Both the position numbers and the translations under genes were made by a program. 64,000 nucleotides of DNA from Allostella vacuolata (lineage in GTDB: Bacteria; Pseudomonadota; Alphaproteobacteria; ATCC43930; Allostellaceae): positions 3,311,388 through 3,375,387 of the forward strand of contig AP019702.1 of assembly GCA_006739055.1 (NCBI GenBank), given 5' to 3'. The notes beneath the pieces are model-generated. The model did not search any database, was not told the DNA's origin, and saw only the letters and a list, made by a program, of their open reading frames with translations. Every line of letters starts with the position of its first letter. The first letter of the stretch is position 1. Below are positions 51,565-60,862 of the stretch, one piece after another.

Positions 51565-52032
51565 ATGAAGACATTCCTGACCGGCCTCGTCCTGGCCGCC
51601 GCGGTCGCCTGGACCGTTCCCGCCGCGGCCCAGAGCGGCGGCGCCATCGAGGTGGCCGAGCCCTGGGCCCGGCCGTCCCCGGGCGGCAGCAAGATGAGTG
51701 CCGCCTACCTGACCCTGCACAACAAGGGCGCGGCCGCCGACCAGCTGCTGTCGGCCAGCGCGCCCGTGGCTGAATCCGTCGAGCTGCACACAGTCGTGAA
51801 GGACGGCGACGTGATGCGGATGCGCCCCGTCGCGGAGATCGAAGTGGCGCCGGGGTCCACCACGGTCCTGCAGCCGGGCGGCTTCCACATCATGCTGATC
51901 GGGCTGAAGGCTCCGCTGAAGCAGGGGGACCGGTTCCCGCTGGAGCTGACCTTCGCGAAGGCCGGCCAGCGGCAGGTCGAGGTCACGGTCGGAGCCCCGG
52001 GCGCGGCCCACGGCACGGGCCATCGTCACTGA
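51565..52032 (+). CDS. Periplasmic copper chaperone PCu(A)C
   Basis: 155 aa, signal peptide to about residue 22 (VPAAAQ). The family's copper ligands are present: His and Met in the [16 protein letters not shown] region and the later HIML, which together follow the H-M-(~20)-H-x-M pattern of PCu(A)C/DUF461 proteins that load Cu(I) on cytochrome oxidase. The tail HGTGHRH is an additional His-rich metal-binding end. GGAGG is 7 bases before ATG 51565. Last gene of the copper set. Confidence 0.92.
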   Translation: MKTFLTGLVLAAAVAWTVPAAAQSGGAIEVAEPWARPSPGGSKMSAAYLTLHNKGAAADQLLSASAPVAESVELHTVVKDGDVMRMRPVAEIEVAPGSTTVLQPGGFHIMLIGLKAPLKQGDRFPLELTFAKAGQRQVEVTVGAPGAAHGTGHRH

Positions 52033-52084
52033 CGGACGGGGGGATGGCTGCGGCCATCCCCTTTCGCTTTGGGCGGCCGCAGAT

Positions 52085-52101
52085 ATGTTATAATATAACA
52101 T
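52085..52101. promoter_or_regulatory. Zur box upstream of the CobW-family gene
   Basis: ATGTTATAATATAACAT, a perfect 17-bp palindrome around a central A, in GC-rich DNA. It matches the alphaproteobacterial Zur consensus (ATGTTATnnnATAACAT) known from Agrobacterium and Rhizobium, and lies 32 bases before the CobW start, where repressor binding would block the promoter. The TATAAT within it (52089-52094) may double as the -10 element. Confidence 0.85.
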
Positions 52102-52133
52102 CATATCTTCACAGCAGCGAGCCGACCGCCACC

Positions 52134-53345
52134 ATGCAGCCCGACCATCGCCTGCCCGTCACCGTGCTCTCCGGCTTCCTCGGCGCCGGCAAGACCACCC
52201 TCCTCAACCATGTCCTGAACAACCGCGACGGCCGGCGGGTCGCCGTCATCGTGAACGACATGAGCGAGGTCAACATCGATGCCGACCTGATCCGCGCCGG
52301 CACCGACCTGTCGCGCACCGAGGAGCGGCTGGTGGAGATGACCAACGGGTGCATCTGCTGCACCCTGCGCGAGGACCTCCTGGCCGAGGTGCGCCGGCTG
52401 GCGGCCGAAGGCCGGTTCGACCACCTGCTGATCGAATCGACCGGCATCTCCGAACCGCTGCCGGTCGCCGCCACCTTCGATTTTCGCGACGAGGCGGGCG
52501 CCAGCCTGGGCGACGTGGCGCGCATCGACACCATGGTCACCGTGGTCGACGCCGTGAACCTGCCGCGCGACTACGCCTCGGCCGCCCTGCTGCGCGATCG
52601 CGGCCAGGCACTGGGCGAGGAGGACAACCGCACGCTGGTCGACCTGCTGGTGGAGCAGATCGAGTTCGCCGACGTGGTGGTGCTCAATAAGACCGACGCC
52701 GCCAGCGCGGCCGAACTGGATGCGGCCCGCGCCGTCATCCGCAGCCTCAACCCGACCGCCGACCTGGTGGAGAGTGCCTTCGGCCGGGTGCCGCTCGGGC
52801 GCGTGCTCGACACCGGCCGCTTCGACTTCGAGCGCGCCCGCGAGAACCCGTTGTGGTTCAAGGAACTCTACGGCTTCGCCGACCATCGACCGGAAACCGA
52901 GACCTACGGCGTCCAGAGCTTCGTCTACCGCGCCCGGGCCCCGTTCGACCCCGAGCCGTTCCATCGTTTCCTCGGCCAGGAATGGCCGGGCGTGGTGCGG
53001 GCGAAGGGGCATTTCTGGCTGGCGACCCGCCCCGACTGGGTAGGCGAGATGAGCCAGGCCGGCGCCCTGGTCCGCCATTCCGCGATGGGGTTCTGGTGGG
53101 CCGCGATCCCGCGTACCCGCTGGCCGGACCATCCGGAATGGCGCGCCAACCTGGTGCGGAACTGGGACCCGGTGTTCGGCGACCGTCGCCAGGAGCTGGT
53201 GTTCATCGGCACCGGCTACGACGAGGCCGAACTGCGCCGGCGGCTCGACGCCTGCCTCGTGCCGGCGCGGGCCTTCACCCCGCGCCGCTGGGCCGGGCGG
53301 CCGGACCCGTTCCCGGAATGGCGCCGGGCCGAGGCGGCAGCATGA
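52134..53345 (+). CDS. CobW/COG0523-family GTPase, probable zinc metallochaperone
   Basis: 403 aa. G3E GTPase domain with Walker A GFLGAGKT (14-21), metal motif CICC (73-76, the CxCC hallmark), [11 protein letters not shown] and NKTD; CobW C-terminal domain from about 275 ([18 protein letters not shown]). The Zur box shows it is made under zinc starvation, so the role is zinc delivery (ZagA/ZNG1/YeiR-like) rather than cobalamin synthesis. ATG 52134 was chosen over the frame opening at 52044 because that region contains the operator. The 3' end overlaps the DUF1826 gene by 4 bases. Confidence 0.93.
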   Translation: MQPDHRLPVTVLSGFLGAGKTTLLNHVLNNRDGRRVAVIVNDMSEVNIDADLIRAGTDLSRTEERLVEMTNGCICCTLREDLLAEVRRLAAEGRFDHLLIESTGISEPLPVAATFDFRDEAGASLGDVARIDTMVTVVDAVNLPRDYASAALLRDRGQALGEEDNRTLVDLLVEQIEFADVVVLNKTDAASAAELDAARAVIRSLNPTADLVESAFGRVPLGRVLDTGRFDFERARENPLWFKELYGFADHRPETETYGVQSFVYRARAPFDPEPFHRFLGQEWPGVVRAKGHFWLATRPDWVGEMSQAGALVRHSAMGFWWAAIPRTRWPDHPEWRANLVRNWDPVFGDRRQELVFIGTGYDEAELRRRLDACLVPARAFTPRRWAGRPDPFPEWRRAEAAA

Positions 53346-53983
53346 TGGCAGCGGTATCGGCAGGCGCGGTGGTCGAGGGCGCCGACGCGACGGTGCTGGA
53401 TGCGATCGCAGACCCGTCCGTGGGCCTGGCGATCTGGCATCGCCGGCTGTCCCCGGCCCTGGCCGGCGCCCTGGCGGCGCCGGTCGCCGACGTCCGCGTC
53501 CTGGCGCCGGTCGACCGGCTCGCGCGCGCCCTGCAGGCCCGCGACCAGGGACCCTTTCCGGTGCGCCCCCTGCCCGCGTCCCTGCTGCAGGACATCGTCG
53601 CGCTCGCCAGGCGCTTTGCCCGGCTGGCCAACGACGAGCTGGTCGATGTGCGGCTGGAACTGGTGTCGAGGGACGCGTGCTGGAAGTTCCACCGCGACCA
53701 GGTCACCTTCCGCATGATCGTCAGCTACACCGGCCCCGGAACCCAGTGGGTGGCACCGGCCGACGCGCCCGCGGCGCTGGCGGCCCAGCGCGGCTATGAA
53801 GGGCCGTTGCACGCGGTTCCGGTCGGCGCCGTCGCCATATTCCGCGGCGCCGCCGGTCCGGGCGGCGGCGTGGTGCATCGCTCGCCGCCGATCGCCGGCA
53901 CCGGCACCCGCCGACTGCTGCTGTGCATCGACCGCCAGACCGCCGCCTCGCCGCCGCCCTGGCGCCCGCCGCCGCGGTCCTAG
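53342..53983 (+). CDS. DUF1826-family protein, Zur regulon member
   Basis: 213 aa, no signal peptide. The conserved part includes [24 protein letters not shown] and, near the end, VVHRSPPI and RRLLLCID; with His and Asp in a double-stranded-helix-like pattern it could be a metal-dependent oxygenase-like fold, though this is inference. DUF1826 genes are typically adjacent to Zur-regulated CobW genes, and here translation is coupled (4-base overlap), so it should be expressed only in zinc shortage. The 3' end overlaps the convergent dehydrogenase gene by 4 bases. Confidence 0.85.
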   Translation: MMAAVSAGAVVEGADATVLDAIADPSVGLAIWHRRLSPALAGALAAPVADVRVLAPVDRLARALQARDQGPFPVRPLPASLLQDIVALARRFARLANDELVDVRLELVSRDACWKFHRDQVTFRMIVSYTGPGTQWVAPADAPAALAAQRGYEGPLHAVPVGAVAIFRGAAGPGGGVVHRSPPIAGTGTRRLLLCIDRQTAASPPPWRPPPRS

Positions 53984-54984
53984 GGGGTACCTCCATTGCC
54001 GAGGCGGGCCAGCCGGGTCGCATCCGCCGCGTTGACCGCGCCCGGCGGGGCGATGCCACGGACGATCTCCGCCACCTGGGCCACGGTTTCCATGGCCTGG
54101 TAGGCGCTCGCCTCCGGGGTCAGCCCGCCGATATGCGGGGTCGCGAGCACCCGCGGCCGGCGGGCCAGGTCCGGCGCCGGCATCTGGCCCTCGGCCCGGC
54201 CGACATCCATCGCCAGCCCGGCGAGCCGGCCGGAGTCGAGTGCGGCGGCCACCGCCGCCTCGTCCACGAGGTTGCCGCGCGAGGCGTTGACCAGCAGGGC
54301 GCCCGGCTTCATGGCGGCCAGCATCCCGGCACCGACCAGGTTCTCGGTCTCCGGCGTCGCGACCGCCAGCGGAACCAGGAAATCGGCCTCGGCGACCAGG
54401 GTCGCCAGGTCCGTCTGCACGAGCGCGGGCTCGTCCACCGTCGCATAAGGGTCATGGACCAGGATGCGCGCCTCGAACGGCGCCAGCAGGCGGCAGAGCC
54501 GGCGGGCGATGGTGCCGTAGCCGATGATGCCGACGGTGCTGCCGCGGATCTCGCGCCCCATGCGATGGGTCAGGTCGCCGCCGCTGCGATAGGCGACGGC
54601 ATATTCCACCGTGCCGCGTGCCAGCCCGATCATCGCGCCCACGATCCATTCCGCCACCGCCGGGCCGAAGCCGGGGCCGGCGCGGGTCACCAGCACGCCG
54701 TTGCGGCTGGCCGCCGCCACGTCGACGTTGCGGATGTCGACCGCACAGCGGACGAAGGCGACCAGCCCCGGCATGGCGTCGAACAGCGCCGCATCGCCCG
54801 GGGTTCGGGGGTCCGAGACGATCACGTCGGAGTCGGCCGCCATCACCGCCAGCTCGGCCATGGTGAGCGGCCGGTCGTGCGGGTTGATCCGCAGCGAGCC
54901 GAGCTGCCCGAGGCCGTCCACCGCGGCCTCGCGATAGAAGAGGCGCCGCGCGCTCTCCGGATGGGTGAGGAAGATCGTTGCCAT
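53980..54984 (-). CDS. D-isomer-specific 2-hydroxyacid dehydrogenase
   Basis: 334 aa. NAD-binding domain with GIIGYGTIARRL and Asp of the ADP loop; catalytic Arg in VNASRGNLVDE, and His in TPHIGGLTPEA; the catalytic Glu position lies in DVGRAEGQ. Substrate not evident (phosphoglycerate, hydroxypyruvate or glyoxylate-type). ATG 54984 starts MATIFLTHPE; the open frame to 55077 overlaps the divergent TRAP gene's promoter region and has no ribosome-binding site. Because it is divergent from the dctPQM set, a role in using the transported acid is plausible. Confidence 0.88.
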   Translation of the reverse strand: MATIFLTHPESARRLFYREAAVDGLGQLGSLRINPHDRPLTMAELAVMAADSDVIVSDPRTPGDAALFDAMPGLVAFVRCAVDIRNVDVAAASRNGVLVTRAGPGFGPAVAEWIVGAMIGLARGTVEYAVAYRSGGDLTHRMGREIRGSTVGIIGYGTIARRLCRLLAPFEARILVHDPYATVDEPALVQTDLATLVAEADFLVPLAVATPETENLVGAGMLAAMKPGALLVNASRGNLVDEAAVAAALDSGRLAGLAMDVGRAEGQMPAPDLARRPRVLATPHIGGLTPEASAYQAMETVAQVAEIVRGIAPPGAVNAADATRLARLGNGGTP

Positions 54985-55106
54985 TCGCGCTGGTACCCCG
55001 TCGGCACTACGTTTCGTTGTGGGCCGATTGTTGCCAATCGGCGGCCATGCTAGCCTCTTCCCATCGAGTGCCGCCATCCACGAAGCGGCACCGGGAGGAG
55101 ACCTTC

Positions 55107-56111
55107 ATGCATATCTCTCGGCTCGTTCTGGCAGCCGCGGCGTCGGCTGCACTCGTGCTCGGCGCAGGCGGCGCCGGCAGCCCCGCGCATGCCCAGCAGA
55201 AGCTCGTCCTGAAAGCGAGCGACGTCCACCCGCTCGGCTATCCGACGGTCGAGGCGATCGTGCGCATGGGCAAGAAGCTGGAGGCCGCGACCAACGGCCG
55301 GGTCAGCATCCAGATGTTCCCGTCGATGCAGCTCGGCGGCGAGAAGGAGATGATCGAGCAGGCCCAGATCGGCGCCCTGCAGATCGCGCGCATCAGCGTG
55401 GGCCCGGTCGGCACCATCGTCGACGAGCTGAACGTCTTCAACATGCCGTTCGTCTTCCGCGATTCCCGGCACATGGAAAAGGTCATCGACGGCGAGATCG
55501 GCGACGAGCTGCTGGCCAAGATCAACAGCAACCCGCAGACCCGGCTGATCGCGCTCGGCTGGATGAATGCGGGCTCGCGCAACGTCTACAACAGCAAGCG
55601 CCCGATCCGCTCGACCGAGGATCTCAAGGGCCTGAAGATCCGGATGATGGGCAACCCGATCTTCGTCGACACCATGAACGCGCTGGGCGGCAACGGCATC
55701 GCCATGGGCTTCAACGAGCTCTACAGCGCGATGCAGACCGGCGTGGTGGACGGGGCGGAGAACAACCCGCCCACCTACATCGTCCAGAACCACTACCAGG
55801 TCGCCAAGTACTTCTCGATGACCGAGCACCTGATCATCCCGGAGATCTTCGTCTTCTCCAAGCGCACCTGGGACACGCTGTCGAAGGAGAACCAGGCCCT
55901 GCTGCACAAGGTCTCGAAGGAGGCACAGCAGGAGCAGCGCGCGCTCTGGTACAAGATGGAGGAAGAGTCCGTCGCCAAGATGAAGGCGTCGGGGATCGAG
56001 ATCATCACCTTCGCCGACAAGAAGCCCTTCCAGGATGCGGTCAAGCCGGTCTGGGAGAAGTATGGCGGCAGGTATGCCGGGCTGGTGAAGCGCATCCAGG
56101 CGGTCCAGTAG
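55107..56111 (+). CDS. dctP: TRAP transporter solute-binding protein DctP
   Basis: 334-aa periplasmic binding protein of the TRAP family: signal peptide to about residue 29 (SPAHAQ), then VLKASDVHPLGYPTVEAI, the QMFPSMQLGGEKEMIEQAQIG-type segment (about 70-90), and the cleft Arg/Asn region LKGLKIRMMGNP with NALGGN and DGAENNPPTY. GGGAGGAG is 6 bases before ATG 55107. These features mark organic-acid substrates; the exact acid is unknown. Confidence 0.93.
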   Translation: MHISRLVLAAAASAALVLGAGGAGSPAHAQQKLVLKASDVHPLGYPTVEAIVRMGKKLEAATNGRVSIQMFPSMQLGGEKEMIEQAQIGALQIARISVGPVGTIVDELNVFNMPFVFRDSRHMEKVIDGEIGDELLAKINSNPQTRLIALGWMNAGSRNVYNSKRPIRSTEDLKGLKIRMMGNPIFVDTMNALGGNGIAMGFNELYSAMQTGVVDGAENNPPTYIVQNHYQVAKYFSMTEHLIIPEIFVFSKRTWDTLSKENQALLHKVSKEAQQEQRALWYKMEEESVAKMKASGIEIITFADKKPFQDAVKPVWEKYGGRYAGLVKRIQAVQ

Positions 56112-56128
56112 CCCACGGCGCATGCGCC

Positions 56129-56155
56129 GGGCGGTGCCGGCCGACGGCACCGCCC
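56129..56155 (+). terminator. Intercistronic hairpin between dctP and dctQ
   Basis: A perfect 11-bp stem GGGCGGTGCCG/CGGCACCGCCC with a 5-nt loop, 17 bases after the dctP stop, no T-run. It could stabilise dctP mRNA or partly terminate, giving more binding protein than membrane subunits. Confidence 0.7.
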
Positions 56156-56193
56156 CCCGCACCCGGCAATCCCCACCCATGGGTCCGGACCCG

Positions 56194-56712
56194 ATGCAGG
56201 ACGCCTATCGTCGCGCGATGGACGCGCTCTACCTCGCCTGCATCGGCCTGGCCGGGGCGGCCGTCGTGGTCATCACCCTGGTGGTGCCCTGGGGGGTCTT
56301 CACCCGCTATGTGCTGAACCGGGGCTCGGCCTGGCCGGAACCGCTCGCCATCCTGCTGATGGTGCTGTTCACCTTCCTGGGGGCCGCCGCCTGCTACCGG
56401 GCCAACGCCCACATCGCCGTCGACATGATCGCGGGTGCGACGCCGCGCGCGGTGCGGCGCATGCTGGCCCTGCTGGTCAACCTGCTGCTGGGGGCGCTCA
56501 GCCTCTTCATGGTCGTCTATGGCCTGGAGCTGTGCGCCACCACCTGGAACCAGGTGATCGCCGAGTTCCCCTTCCTGTCGGTCGGCATCACCTACCTGCC
56601 GCTGCCGATCGGCGGCGCGATCACGCTGCTGTTCATCGTCGAACGGCTCTGGCTCGGCCCTCCGCCGCTGGGCTCGATCGTCTACAACGACCACGCGGTC
56701 GAGGAGGACTGA
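56194..56712 (+). CDS. dctQ: TRAP transporter small membrane subunit DctQ
   Basis: 172 aa from ATG 56194, with four hydrophobic segments and the family opening MDALYLACIGLAGAAVVVI, the segment FTRYVLNRGSAWPEPLAILL and the ending ITLLFIVERLW. The start is uncertain: ATG 56179 (5 codons longer) also lacks a clear ribosome-binding site, and 56122 would lie in the intercistronic hairpin. Forms the membrane complex with DctM. dctM starts 6 bases after its stop. Confidence 0.9.
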   Translation: MQDAYRRAMDALYLACIGLAGAAVVVITLVVPWGVFTRYVLNRGSAWPEPLAILLMVLFTFLGAAACYRANAHIAVDMIAGATPRAVRRMLALLVNLLLGALSLFMVVYGLELCATTWNQVIAEFPFLSVGITYLPLPIGGAITLLFIVERLWLGPPPLGSIVYNDHAVEED

Positions 56713-56718
56713 CGGTCC

Positions 56719-58002
56719 ATGGATGCGCTCATCCTCCTCGGCAGCCTGTTCGGCCTGATCGCCATCGGCGTGCCCGTGGCCTATGCGCTCGGGGCGGCAG
56801 CCCTGGTCGGCGCGGTGTGGATCGACATCCCCTGGGAAGCGGTGATGCTCAAGATCTCCGACGGGGTGCGCAACTTCTCCCTGCTGGCGATCCCGTTCTT
56901 CGTCCTGGCCGGCGCGATCATGGCCGAAGGCGGCATGGCCCGGCGCCTGGTGGCGCTGGCCAACGTCTTCGTCGGCTTCATCCGCGGCGGCCTGGCGCTC
57001 GTCAACATCCTGGCGTCGAGCTTCTTCGGCTGCATCTCCGGGTCGTCGGTGGCCGACACCTCGTCGATCGGCTCGGTGATGATCCCGCAGATGGTCAAGG
57101 CCGGTTATCCGCGCGTCTTCGCCACCAACGTCACCATCGCCGGCTCGGTCCAGGCGATCCTGATCCCGCCCAGCCACAACGCCGTCATCTACTCGCTGGC
57201 AGCCGGGGGCACGGTGTCGATCGCCCACCTGTTCCTGGCTGGCTTCCTGCCGGGGCTGCTGCTCGGCCTGTCGCTGATCGGGCTGTGCATCTTCATGGCG
57301 CACCGGCGCGGCTACCCGAAGGGCGAGCCGGTGCCGCTGCGCCAGGCCGTGCGGACGGTGATCGAGGCGTTCTACGGACTGCTGACCATGGTCATCATCC
57401 TGGGCGGCATCCTGTCGGGCGTCTTCACGGCGACCGAATCGGCCGCGGTCGCCTGCGTCTACGCCTTCCTGGTCACCATGTTCGTCTATCGCGACTATCG
57501 CTGGCGCGAGCTGCCGAAGCTGCTCCACCGGGTCGTCAAGACCGTCGCCATGGTCATGATCCTGATCGGCTTCGCCTCGTCCTTCGGCTACATCATGGCC
57601 CTGATGCAGCTGCCGGCGCAGGTCACGGACTTCTTCCTGACCTTGTCCGACAACAAGTACGTCATCCTGTTCCTGATCAATATCATGCTGCTGGTGCTGG
57701 GCTGCCTGATGGACCTGGCGCCGCTGCTGCTGATCTGCACGCCGATCCTGCTGCCGGTGGTCAAGAGCTTCGGCGTCGATCCGGTGCATTTCGGGATGAT
57801 CATGCTGGTCAATCTCGGTATCGGCCTCGTCACGCCGCCGGTGGGTGCAACCATGTTCGTCGGCTGCGCGGTCGGCAAGGTGACGATCGAGCAGGTCACC
57901 CGGCAGATCTGGCCCTTCTACCTCGCCATGCTGGTGGTCCTGGGGCTGGTGACGTACGTGCCGGAGATCTCCCTCTTCATTCCCAGCCTCGTGAAGTTCT
58001 GA
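56719..58002 (+). CDS. dctM: TRAP transporter large membrane subunit DctM
   Basis: 427-aa sodium-driven permease with about 12 hydrophobic segments. Typical pieces are FVLAGAIMAEGGMARRLV, NILASSFFGCISGSSVADTSSIG, and GIGLVTPPVGATMFVG, which carry the elevator-core Ser/Gly and Na+ sites in this family. It uses a GAGGAGG-type site upstream of ATG 56719 and completes the dctPQM operon; the gluconolactonase-like gene follows 64 bases later. Confidence 0.94.
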   Translation: MDALILLGSLFGLIAIGVPVAYALGAAALVGAVWIDIPWEAVMLKISDGVRNFSLLAIPFFVLAGAIMAEGGMARRLVALANVFVGFIRGGLALVNILASSFFGCISGSSVADTSSIGSVMIPQMVKAGYPRVFATNVTIAGSVQAILIPPSHNAVIYSLAAGGTVSIAHLFLAGFLPGLLLGLSLIGLCIFMAHRRGYPKGEPVPLRQAVRTVIEAFYGLLTMVIILGGILSGVFTATESAAVACVYAFLVTMFVYRDYRWRELPKLLHRVVKTVAMVMILIGFASSFGYIMALMQLPAQVTDFFLTLSDNKYVILFLINIMLLVLGCLMDLAPLLLICTPILLPVVKSFGVDPVHFGMIMLVNLGIGLVTPPVGATMFVGCAVGKVTIEQVTRQIWPFYLAMLVVLGLVTYVPEISLFIPSLVKF

Positions 58003-58066
58003 TCCGCCCCCCGCAAGGGCGCCGGGGTCCTCGAGAATGCGCCCGACAGGCCAGGAGGAACGACCC

Positions 58067-59083
58067 ATGCTCGGCACGAGAAGACGCTTCCTCGGCGGTG
58101 CCGCCGCGACGGCGGCGATGGCTGCGGCGCCGGCCGCCTTCGCCCAGTGGCAGGCGGAACGCCGCTACCCCGACCCGCTGGTCGAGGTGCTGGACCCCGC
58201 ATTCAACAAGTACCGGCTGGGACTGGCCGGCGTGGAACGGCTGGCGACCGGCTTCCGCTGGTCGGAGGGGCCGGTCTGGTTCGGCGACGGGCGCTTCCTG
58301 TTGTGGAGCGACATCCCCAACAACAAGATCATGCGCTGGGACGAGACCACGGGCCGGGTCAGCACCTTCCGCTCGCCGTCCAACAACTCCAACGGCAACA
58401 CCCGCGACCGCCAGGGCCGGCTCGTCACCTGCGAGCACGACACCCGCCGCGTCACCCGCACCGAGTATGACGGCACCATCACCGTCATCGCCGACCGCTA
58501 CGACGGCAAGCGCCTCAACTCGCCCAACGACGTGGTGGTGCGGTCCGACGATTCGATCTGGTTCACCGACCCGCCCTTCGGCATCCTCGGCCACTACGAG
58601 GGCACCACGGCAGCGCCGGAGCTGCCGACCAACGTCTACCGCGTCGACGGCAGGACCGGCCAGATCGCCGTCGTCGCCGGCGACATCAACCGCCCCAACG
58701 GCCTGTGCTTCTCGCCGGACGAGAGCAAGCTCTACGTCATCGAGTCCGGCGTGGTGCCGCGGGTGATCCATGTCTTCGACGTGACCGATAGCGGCACCCG
58801 TCTGGCGAACCGCCGGAAGTTCATGGACGCCGGCCCATCGGGCACGCCGGACGGCATGCGCTGCGACGTCGACGGCAACCTGTGGATGGGATGGGGCATG
58901 GGCGAGGGCCATGACGGGGTGATGGTGTTCACCCCCGACGCCAGGCCGATCGGCAGGATCAACCTGCCGGAACGCTGCGCCAACCTCTGCTTCGGCGGCG
59001 TCAAGCGCAACCGACTGTTCATGGCCGGCAGCAAGTCCCTCTACTCGCTCTACGTCAACACGCAGGGGGTGAAGGGCGGCTGA
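58067..59083 (+). CDS. SMP-30/gluconolactonase-family protein with Tat signal
   Basis: 338 aa. A twin-arginine signal is visible at residues 5-11 (RRRFLGG) with a hydrophobic stretch and AFAQ cleavage near 30, so the enzyme is exported folded. The six-bladed propeller has the family motifs FRWSEGPVWFGDGRFLLWSDIPNN, LNSPNDVVV and RPNGLCFSPDE; the metal ligands Glu, Asn and Asp are in these. Lactonase substrates are unclear. ATG 58067 follows AGGAGG by 8 bases. Being downstream of dctPQM, it may process a lactone of the transported sugar acid. Confidence 0.9.
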   Translation: MLGTRRRFLGGAAATAAMAAAPAAFAQWQAERRYPDPLVEVLDPAFNKYRLGLAGVERLATGFRWSEGPVWFGDGRFLLWSDIPNNKIMRWDETTGRVSTFRSPSNNSNGNTRDRQGRLVTCEHDTRRVTRTEYDGTITVIADRYDGKRLNSPNDVVVRSDDSIWFTDPPFGILGHYEGTTAAPELPTNVYRVDGRTGQIAVVAGDINRPNGLCFSPDESKLYVIESGVVPRVIHVFDVTDSGTRLANRRKFMDAGPSGTPDGMRCDVDGNLWMGWGMGEGHDGVMVFTPDARPIGRINLPERCANLCFGGVKRNRLFMAGSKSLYSLYVNTQGVKGG

Positions 59084-59103
59084 CGGAGCGGTAGCCGGGC
59101 TGG

Positions 59104-59133
59104 GCCGAGGGCGGCGCAACGACTGCCCTCGGT
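59104..59133. terminator. Hairpin between the gluconolactonase and mazF genes
   Basis: GCCGAGGGC (59104-59112) pairs with GCCCTCGGT (59125-59133; one G-T pair) around a 12-nt loop, between convergent genes. Confidence 0.6.
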
Positions 59134-59179
59134 CGAAGGGCAGATCGGCAGGCCGATCATAGAGACGAGGAACAACGGA

Positions 59180-59548
59180 CTATCGTGGCCCGACGGAAAT
59201 CTGCAGCACCGCCTCGATCCGAGCGAGCACTTCGAGGACCAAGCTCGTCGGCGCCTTCGAATGATAGGCCGCCCTTCGGGCCAGCCAATCGAGCGAACGC
59301 AGATGGTCGGACAGCACCACGCCGGTAATTCCTGCCCCGGCTGGAACCACAACCTCGAACGGGCCGCCCTTCACCTGATTGGTGACGGGGCAAACGAACG
59401 CCAGCCCGCTGCCGACATTGTAGCGAAGCGGCGACAATACGAGAGCTGGCCGACGGCCGCCTTGTTCCGTTCCAGCGTTGGGGGTGAAGTCGAGATGTAC
59501 GAAGTCCCCCCGATCCGGCTGGTACGATCCAGCGGGCCCTTCAGGCAC
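59180..59548 (-). CDS. mazF: MazF/PemK-family endoribonuclease toxin
   Basis: 122 aa. Family pieces are DRGDFVHLDF, GGRRPALVLSP with the catalytic Arg, CPVTNQVKG with the catalytic Thr, PFEVVVPAG and LSDHLRSLDW. Cleaves mRNA at short sites when free of MazE (family knowledge). Start GTG 59548 was chosen because GTG-CCTGA overlaps the mazE stop, giving translational coupling in the usual antitoxin-first order, and it begins VPEGPAGSYQPDRG; an ATG at 59566 is an alternative. Confidence 0.9.
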   Translation of the reverse strand: MPEGPAGSYQPDRGDFVHLDFTPNAGTEQGGRRPALVLSPLRYNVGSGLAFVCPVTNQVKGGPFEVVVPAGAGITGVVLSDHLRSLDWLARRAAYHSKAPTSLVLEVLARIEAVLQISVGPR

Positions 59549-59786
59549 GCTCCCGGCCGACAACATCCCCCCAGTCGGTCTCCGCATGCCTATGCCTCGG
59601 CTCCAATTGTGCCAGAAGTTCGTCCAGGTTGTATTTCGGCCTGGCTCGAGAGATCACCACCCGATCCCCTTCGATCGCGATATCGACCGCCACGCCCTCG
59701 ACCAGCCCCGCATCCTCGGCGAGGCCACGCGGCAGGCGCAGCGCAAGGCTGTTTCCCCACTTGGCGACGGCACTCTGCACGGCCAA
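59541..59786 (-). CDS. mazE: MazE-type (AbrB/SpoVT fold) antitoxin
   Basis: 81 aa. Residues 5-50 (AVAKWGNSLALRLPRGLAE, then VAVDIAIEGDRVVISRAR) form the swapped-hairpin AbrB/MazE DNA-binding domain; the acidic tail (LDELLAQLEPRHRHAETDWGD) should bind the toxin. Overlaps mazF by 8 bases. The pair lies 37 bases downstream of nothing on its own strand except queG, which it precedes. Autoregulation by binding its own promoter is usual but no palindrome was identified. Confidence 0.9.
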   Translation of the reverse strand: MAVQSAVAKWGNSLALRLPRGLAEDAGLVEGVAVDIAIEGDRVVISRARPKYNLDELLAQLEPRHRHAETDWGDVVGRERA

Positions 59787-59823
59787 CTCCTGACGGCTTT
59801 CTGAATGTATCTACAATAGATCG

Positions 59824-60780
59824 TCAGAGACCACGCCACAAGACTTCCAGCCGCCCGACCGCCCACTCCGCCGCGTCGCGCACCACCGGGTCGGGATCGT
59901 CCAGCAGCCGCGCCGCATCCGCGGCACGGGCCGGGTCGCCCGAGTTGCCGAGCGCGTAGAGGACGTTGCGCACGAAGCGGTTGCGGCCGATGCGCTTGAT
60001 GGGCGAGCCGGAGAAGACGGCGCGGAAGCCGGCATCGTCGAGGCGGACGAGGTCCGCCAGGCGCGGCGCGGTCAGCTCGGCGCGCGGCAGGAAGTCGGGC
60101 TCGCCGGTCCGCTGCGCGAACTTGTTCCACGGGCAGACCGACAGGCAGTCGTCGCAGCCATAGATGCGGTTGCCGAGCTTCGGCCGCAGTTCCGGGTCGA
60201 CCGGGCCCGCATGCTCGATCGTCAGATAGGAGATGCAGCGCCGGGCATCGAGCTGGTAGGGCGCCGGGAAGGCGTCGGTCGGGCAGGCGTCGAGGCAGCG
60301 GCGGCAGCTGCCGCAATGGTCCGCCTCGCCCGCGTCCGGCTCGAGCTCCAGCGTCGTGTAGATCATGCCGAGGAAGAGCCACGAGCCATGCTCGCGCGAG
60401 ACGAGGTTGGTGTGCTTGCCCTGCCAGCCGACCCCGGCCCGGGCCGCCAGCGGCTTCTCCATCACCGCGGCCGTGTCGACGAAAACCTTTACCTCGCAGC
60501 CCTGCTGCGCGTGCAGCCAGCGCGCCAGCTCCTTCAGCCTGCGCTTGACCAGGTCATGGTAGTCGCGGCCCTGGGCATAGACCGAGACGATGCCGCGGTC
60601 GGGGTGGGCCAGCAGCGCCATCGGGTCGCTGGCCGGCGCATAGGACAGGCCGAGCGCGATCACCGTGCGCGCGTCGGGCCACATGGCCCTGGGGTCGCCG
60701 CGCCATTCCGCCTTGGCCGCGAGCCAGCCCATGTCGCCGTGGCGCCCGGCCGCCAGGAACTCCGCCAGCCACTGCCGCAC
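59824..60780 (-). CDS. queG: Epoxyqueuosine reductase (start uncertain)
   Basis: Reduces epoxyqueuosine to queuosine in tRNA with a cobalamin and two [4Fe-4S] clusters. Both cluster motifs are present: [11 protein letters not shown] and [11 protein letters not shown]; the C-terminal part carries a HEAT-like [14 protein letters not shown] segment. From GTG 60780 the product has 318 aa, but family proteins have a preceding helix, and the frame upstream does encode it ([20 protein letters not shown], starting about 60852) without any ATG, GTG or TTG; the only near-start is ATT at 60861, at the queF stop. So the start is either unusual or the frame begins by coupling to queF. Last gene of the queuosine set. 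Confidence 0.9.
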   Translation of the reverse strand: MRQWLAEFLAAGRHGDMGWLAAKAEWRGDPRAMWPDARTVIALGLSYAPASDPMALLAHPDRGIVSVYAQGRDYHDLVKRRLKELARWLHAQQGCEVKVFVDTAAVMEKPLAARAGVGWQGKHTNLVSREHGSWLFLGMIYTTLELEPDAGEADHCGSCRRCLDACPTDAFPAPYQLDARRCISYLTIEHAGPVDPELRPKLGNRIYGCDDCLSVCPWNKFAQRTGEPDFLPRAELTAPRLADLVRLDDAGFRAVFSGSPIKRIGRNRFVRNVLYALGNSGDPARAADAARLLDDPDPVVRDAAEWAVGRLEVLWRGL

Positions 60781-60862
60781 CTGGTCGTCGAGGGCCGCCG
60801 GCGCGAAGCCGACGGCGTCGAAGCCGATCGCGAGCGCCTGCTCGCGGATCGCGCCGCGAATG

